The translations under genes and the position numbers were made by a program. This document shows, in pieces, positions 5,326-7,846 of a DNA stretch of 7,846 bases. The notes below the pieces were generated by a model. The model ran no database searches and was not told the origin of the DNA. It worked only from the letters and a program-made list of their open reading frames with translations. Every line of letters begins with the position of its first letter. The first letter of the stretch is position 1. Origin of the DNA: Frankiales bacterium (GTDB lineage Bacteria > Actinomycetota > Actinomycetes > Mycobacteriales > SCTD01); contig JAODNF010000072.1 in the NCBI GenBank assembly GCA_025464915.1, positions 1 through 7,846 of the forward strand, written 5' to 3'.

Positions 5326-6459
5326 CTAGCTCGTGACGCCGGCGGCCTTGCAGGCCGCCTCGACACCCTTGCAGAGGTCGGCCGCTGTCACAGCGCCGGC
5401 CGTGACGACGTCCTTGATGTTGGCCTTGGTGATGGCCTCCGGGACGAGCAGCACGTAGGGGATGTCGCGGTTGCCCTTGGCGTCGTGCAGCTTCTGCGAC
5501 GCGAGGGCGGCCGCCGCGGCGTCGTCACCGTTGACGAGCGCGATGGCGAGCTTCGACGCCGCGTCGGCCTCCTTGGCGACGTCCTTGAAGACCGTCATGC
5601 ACTGGTCCCCGGACAGGACGTACTGCAGGCCCTGGATGCTGGCGTCCTGACCCGTGACCGGGACCTTGAGGGACTTCGACTTCAGGATGCCGATGGCGGC
5701 ACCGCCGATGCCGTCGTTGGCCGCCAGGACGCCGTCGACCTTGCCACCGTTGCGCGTGAGCAGCTGCTGGAAGTCCGTCGCCGCGGTCGCGTTCTCCCAC
5801 TTCGAGACGTCGACCTCCTGGGCGATCTTGATCGTGCCGGCCTTGGCCGCGGGGTCGAGGACCGCGTGCGCACCGGCCTTGAACTGCACGGCGTTGTTGT
5901 CGATGTCGGTGCCGCCGTTGAGCATGATGACCTGCGCGGCGGACGTCTTGCCGGCGGCCTTGAGGCAGTCGAGCAGGCCCTGGGCCTGCAGCTTGCCGAC
6001 GCTCGGGTTGTCGAACGACACGTAGTAGTCGCCGGTGCCGCCGAGGTTGACGCGGTCGTAGTCGATGACCTTGATGCCGGCCGCCTTGGCGGAGGCCTCG
6101 ACACTGATCCCCGTGGCCGGGTCGGCCGGGTCGATGAGCAGGACCTTGACGCCCTCGGAGATCATCGACTGCGCGATGGACACGAACTTCGCGTTGTCGC
6201 CCTGGGCGTTCTGGACGTCGGCCTTGACCCCCGCGTCGTTGAACGCCTTCGTGAGCAGTGGAGCGTCGTACTGCGTGTAGCGGGCAGACGAGGTGGTGTC
6301 GGGCAGGATCACCCCGACCTGCACCTTGCTGCTGCTGGCCGTGGTCGAGCTGCTGGTTCCGGGAGTGGCCTTGGAGCTGGAGCTCGAGCAGGCGCTCAGG
6401 GCCAGCAGCCCCGTTACCGCCAGGATTGCTCCGCTTGTCGTCCGTACGCGTGATCTCAC
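5326..6459 (-). CDS. xylF: XylF-like sugar-binding lipoprotein
   Basis: This 377-residue lipoprotein captures sugar outside the membrane and delivers it to the XylGH-like pair. A lipoprotein signal peptide ends in the lipobox LSAC (Cys24), followed by a Ser/Thr-rich linker to about residue 44 and a two-lobed periplasmic-binding-protein fold (about 46-345). XylF/ChvE-like segments include VIDYDR (131-136), YYVSFDNPSVGKLQA (145-159), DIDNNA (185-190), SKWENA (219-224), AANDG (246-250), GQDASIQG (270-277) and MTVFK (288-292). Several of these correspond to sugar-contact positions in E. coli XylF. Xylose or a similar pentose or hexose is therefore the likely ligand, not proven. The C-terminus adds a cysteine pair (363, 370) that could form a disulfide. 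GTG 6459 follows AAGGGG (6467-6472) by 7 nt. It is the first gene of the operon and divergent from the ROK regulator. Confidence 0.96.
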   Translation of the reverse strand: MRSRVRTTSGAILAVTGLLALSACSSSSSKATPGTSSSTTASSSKVQVGVILPDTTSSARYTQYDAPLLTKAFNDAGVKADVQNAQGDNAKFVSIAQSMISEGVKVLLIDPADPATGISVEASAKAAGIKVIDYDRVNLGGTGDYYVSFDNPSVGKLQAQGLLDCLKAAGKTSAAQVIMLNGGTDIDNNAVQFKAGAHAVLDPAAKAGTIKIAQEVDVSKWENATAATDFQQLLTRNGGKVDGVLAANDGIGGAAIGILKSKSLKVPVTGQDASIQGLQYVLSGDQCMTVFKDVAKEADAASKLAIALVNGDDAAAAALASQKLHDAKGNRDIPYVLLVPEAITKANIKDVVTAGAVTAADLCKGVEAACKAAGVTS

Positions 6460-6622
6460 CAGTCGTCCCCTTCGACGATGTCGCCGTGTTGCGAGTTGAT
6501 GTCACCGGACAGTGCCCCGCGTCACAGGCATCCGTCAAGCATCTGACGGAAATGGCGTCAACTCGTTGCGACTTAGGCCTGAGATTTGACAGAACCCTGA
6601 ACGCGGAGGGAAGGTCGCGCCG
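6460..6622. promoter_or_regulatory. Divergent control region between xylF and the ROK regulator
   Basis: This 163-bp gap must hold both promoters. For xylF (minus strand), TTGACG (6533-6538) and CACTGT (6509-6514) are 18 bp apart and would give a leader of about 43 nt; the -10 is weak. A second TTGACG lies at 6556-6561. For the regulator, a TTGACA (6586-6591) is present, but no fitting -10 follows it. Inverted CGAGTTGA (6492-6499) and TCAACTCG (6558-6565) lie 66 bp apart, and a palindrome is centred at about 6540. The region is less GC-rich than the genes around it. I could not fix the transcription start for either gene. Confidence 0.5.
6531..6550. promoter_or_regulatory. Candidate operator for the ROK regulator
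   Basis: TCCGTCA and TGACGGA are perfect inverted 7-mers separated by 6 bp (AGCATC), the geometry of a dimeric winged-helix repressor site. The palindrome overlaps the possible -35 of xylF, so a bound repressor would block xylFGH transcription. A related half-site, TTGACAGA (6586-6593, plus strand), lies nearer the regulator gene. Binding by this particular ROK protein is inferred from position only. Confidence 0.5.
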
Positions 6623-7813
6623 ATGGCTGCTCGCTCCACGCCGAGTCGCACGCGCCGCGCACCTCGCCTCCCCACGACGGGGTCGGCAGGGCAGGTCGCG
6701 GCGCTGCTTCGCACGCACGGGCCCCTGACCCGAGGTGAGCTTGGCACCGCGATGGGGCTCTCACGGGCCACCGTCTCGGCCACCGTCGCCCAGCTGATGG
6801 ACCAGGCGTGGGTCGACGAGCGCGCCGCCACCGGCTTCGCCGGGCGGGGTCGTCCGCCGACGCGGCTGGCCCTGACGCAGCAGGCGGGCATCGCCGTCGG
6901 CGTCGACCTCGGCCGGACGCACGCCCGCGTCGTCCTGGCCCACCTCGGGCACGAGGTGCTGGCCGAGCGGGCCGTCGAGCTCGACGAGACCTGGCAGCCC
7001 AGCGCGGCCCTCGAGGCCGTCGAGGAGCTGCTCGACCAGGTCGTCGCCGAGGCGGGCGTCGATCGCGCCAGCATCGTCGGGATCGGGCTCGGCCTGCCCT
7101 CCCCCGTCGACACGACAGGTCACGCGACCAGCCTCACGATCCCGCCCGAGTGGGTGCAGCAGGACCCGGCGCGCGCCCTCGCCGAGCGCCTCGGTGTGCC
7201 CGTCGTCGTCGACAACGACGCCAACCTCGGCGCCCTCGCCGAGGCCAGGTGGGGAGCGGGCCGGCGGTTCACGAACCTCATCTACGTCAAGGCCGCGACC
7301 GGCATCGGCGCCGGCCTCGTCCTCGACGGGCGGGTGTTCCGCGGCAGCAGCGGTTCCGCCGGCGAGATCGGCCACTTCACCGTCGACGAGGACGGCCTGG
7401 TCTGCCGCTGCGGCTCCCGCGGCTGCCTCGAGGTGCGGGTCGGCGGGCACGCCCTCGTCGCCCAGGTCGCCCACAGCGGCAAGGGCATCTCGACCGTCGC
7501 CGCCCTCGTCGCCGCCGCGCAGGCCGGCGACCCCGCCTGCACGCGCGTCCTCGGCGACGCCGGCGAGACCCTCGGCGTCGCCCTCGCTGCCGTCCTCAAC
7601 ATCGTCAACCCGGACCGGGTCATCATCGGAGGAGAGCTCGGTACGGCCGGTGAGCTCGTGCTCTCGTCCCTGCGCGAGCGGCTGAGCCGGCACGCCCTCG
7701 CGTCAGCGGTCCGGTCGACCTCGGTCGTCCAGGGGCAGCTCGGCGAGCGGGCCGAGGCGCTCGGCGCGGTGCTGCTCGTGCTGACCGAGGCGGAGCGCTT
7801 CGTCGCGCCCTGA
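6623..7813 (+). CDS. ROK-family transcriptional repressor, probable regulator of xylFGH
   Basis: The 396-residue protein combines a DNA-binding winged helix-turn-helix (about 24-67, recognition segment SRATVSATVAQLMDQ) with a ROK sugar-sensing domain (about 88-390). The ROK part shows a modified phosphate loop DLGRTH (95-100), DNDANLGALAE (197-207), ATGIGAG (225-231), GEIGH (247-251) and the zinc motif CRCGSRGCLE (261-270) with His251. It is thus a NagC/Mlc/XylR-type repressor rather than a sugar kinase. It probably binds DNA as a dimer and is released by, or otherwise responds to, a sugar. ATG 6623 follows AAGG (6611-6614) at 8 nt, and an in-frame stop at 6587 excludes a much longer start. 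Its divergence from xylFGH matches Streptomyces rok7B7, which controls xylose uptake and influences carbon catabolite repression. Orthology is likely but unproven. Confidence 0.95.
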   Translation: MAARSTPSRTRRAPRLPTTGSAGQVAALLRTHGPLTRGELGTAMGLSRATVSATVAQLMDQAWVDERAATGFAGRGRPPTRLALTQQAGIAVGVDLGRTHARVVLAHLGHEVLAERAVELDETWQPSAALEAVEELLDQVVAEAGVDRASIVGIGLGLPSPVDTTGHATSLTIPPEWVQQDPARALAERLGVPVVVDNDANLGALAEARWGAGRRFTNLIYVKAATGIGAGLVLDGRVFRGSSGSAGEIGHFTVDEDGLVCRCGSRGCLEVRVGGHALVAQVAHSGKGISTVAALVAAAQAGDPACTRVLGDAGETLGVALAAVLNIVNPDRVIIGGELGTAGELVLSSLRERLSRHALASAVRSTSVVQGQLGERAEALGAVLLVLTEAERFVAP

Positions 7814-7846
7814 AGCGGGGAGCTCACCTGTCGGACCTGACTGACA

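Noticed and set aside
5485..6453. A 322-codon plus-strand open frame opposite xylF
   Set aside because: It is an antisense shadow of a well-recognised binding protein, rich in Asp/Val/Leu/Arg repeats with no family resemblance and no independent start signals.
6623..7813. ROK protein as a glucokinase
   Set aside because: An N-terminal winged helix-turn-helix and an altered phosphate loop (DLGRTH instead of DxGGTK), together with divergence from a transporter operon, point to a repressor.
1..7846. Mobile elements, tRNA or rRNA genes, CRISPR arrays, attachment sites
   Set aside because: I saw no transposase or integrase motifs, no regularly spaced repeats, and no tRNA-like or rRNA-like segments. 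The gaps between genes are all below 210 bp.
7814..7846. Terminator or further gene after the ROK gene
   Set aside because: Only 33 bases remain to the edge and they show no hairpin, ribosome site or start codon I could support.

Overview
The window is chromosomal DNA from a high-GC Gram-positive bacterium of the class Actinomycetia. This rests on the very high GC content with strong third-position G/C bias, frequent GTG starts, a DUF3046 gene directly upstream of recA, a SigE-family sigma factor, and a TCGAAC-N4-GTTCGA LexA box. The genus cannot be told from the sequence. There are no RNA genes, insertion sequences, CRISPR arrays or signs of recent transfer.

Region 1 (1-1131, minus strand) holds a small DUF3046 gene followed by recA, which runs off the left edge. 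The 203 bp between them contain a perfect LexA operator lying on a candidate -10 box, then a long leader with a strong stem-loop just before the recA start. The DUF3046 gene appears to have its own, probably leaderless, promoter.

Region 2 (1132-2960, plus strand) is a two-gene operon, divergent from the DUF3046 gene. It encodes a SigE-family ECF-like sigma factor and, overlapping it by 10 bp, a single-pass membrane protein whose outer part carries three Asp-box (BNR) repeats and six cysteines. The overlap suggests that the membrane protein is the sensor or regulator of the sigma factor, although it lacks a recognisable zinc anti-sigma domain. It converges on region 3 across a large hairpin that probably acts as a bidirectional terminator.

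Region 3 (3054-7813) is a sugar-uptake locus. A xylF-xylG-xylH operon on the minus strand encodes a xylose-type CUT2 ABC transporter: binding lipoprotein, single-domain ATPase and XylH-type permease. It is transcribed divergently from a ROK-family repressor on the plus strand. The 163-bp divergent region carries a 7-6-7 palindrome overlapping a possible xylF promoter and is the obvious operator site. A 17-bp intercistronic hairpin between xylF and xylG probably sets the excess of binding protein over ATPase and permease. The layout matches the rok7B7-xylFGH locus of Streptomyces. No xylose catabolic gene lies in the window.

The best candidates for something little described are the sigma factor/Asp-box membrane protein pair and the structured recA leader. 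The rest is well-known biology in a clean arrangement.
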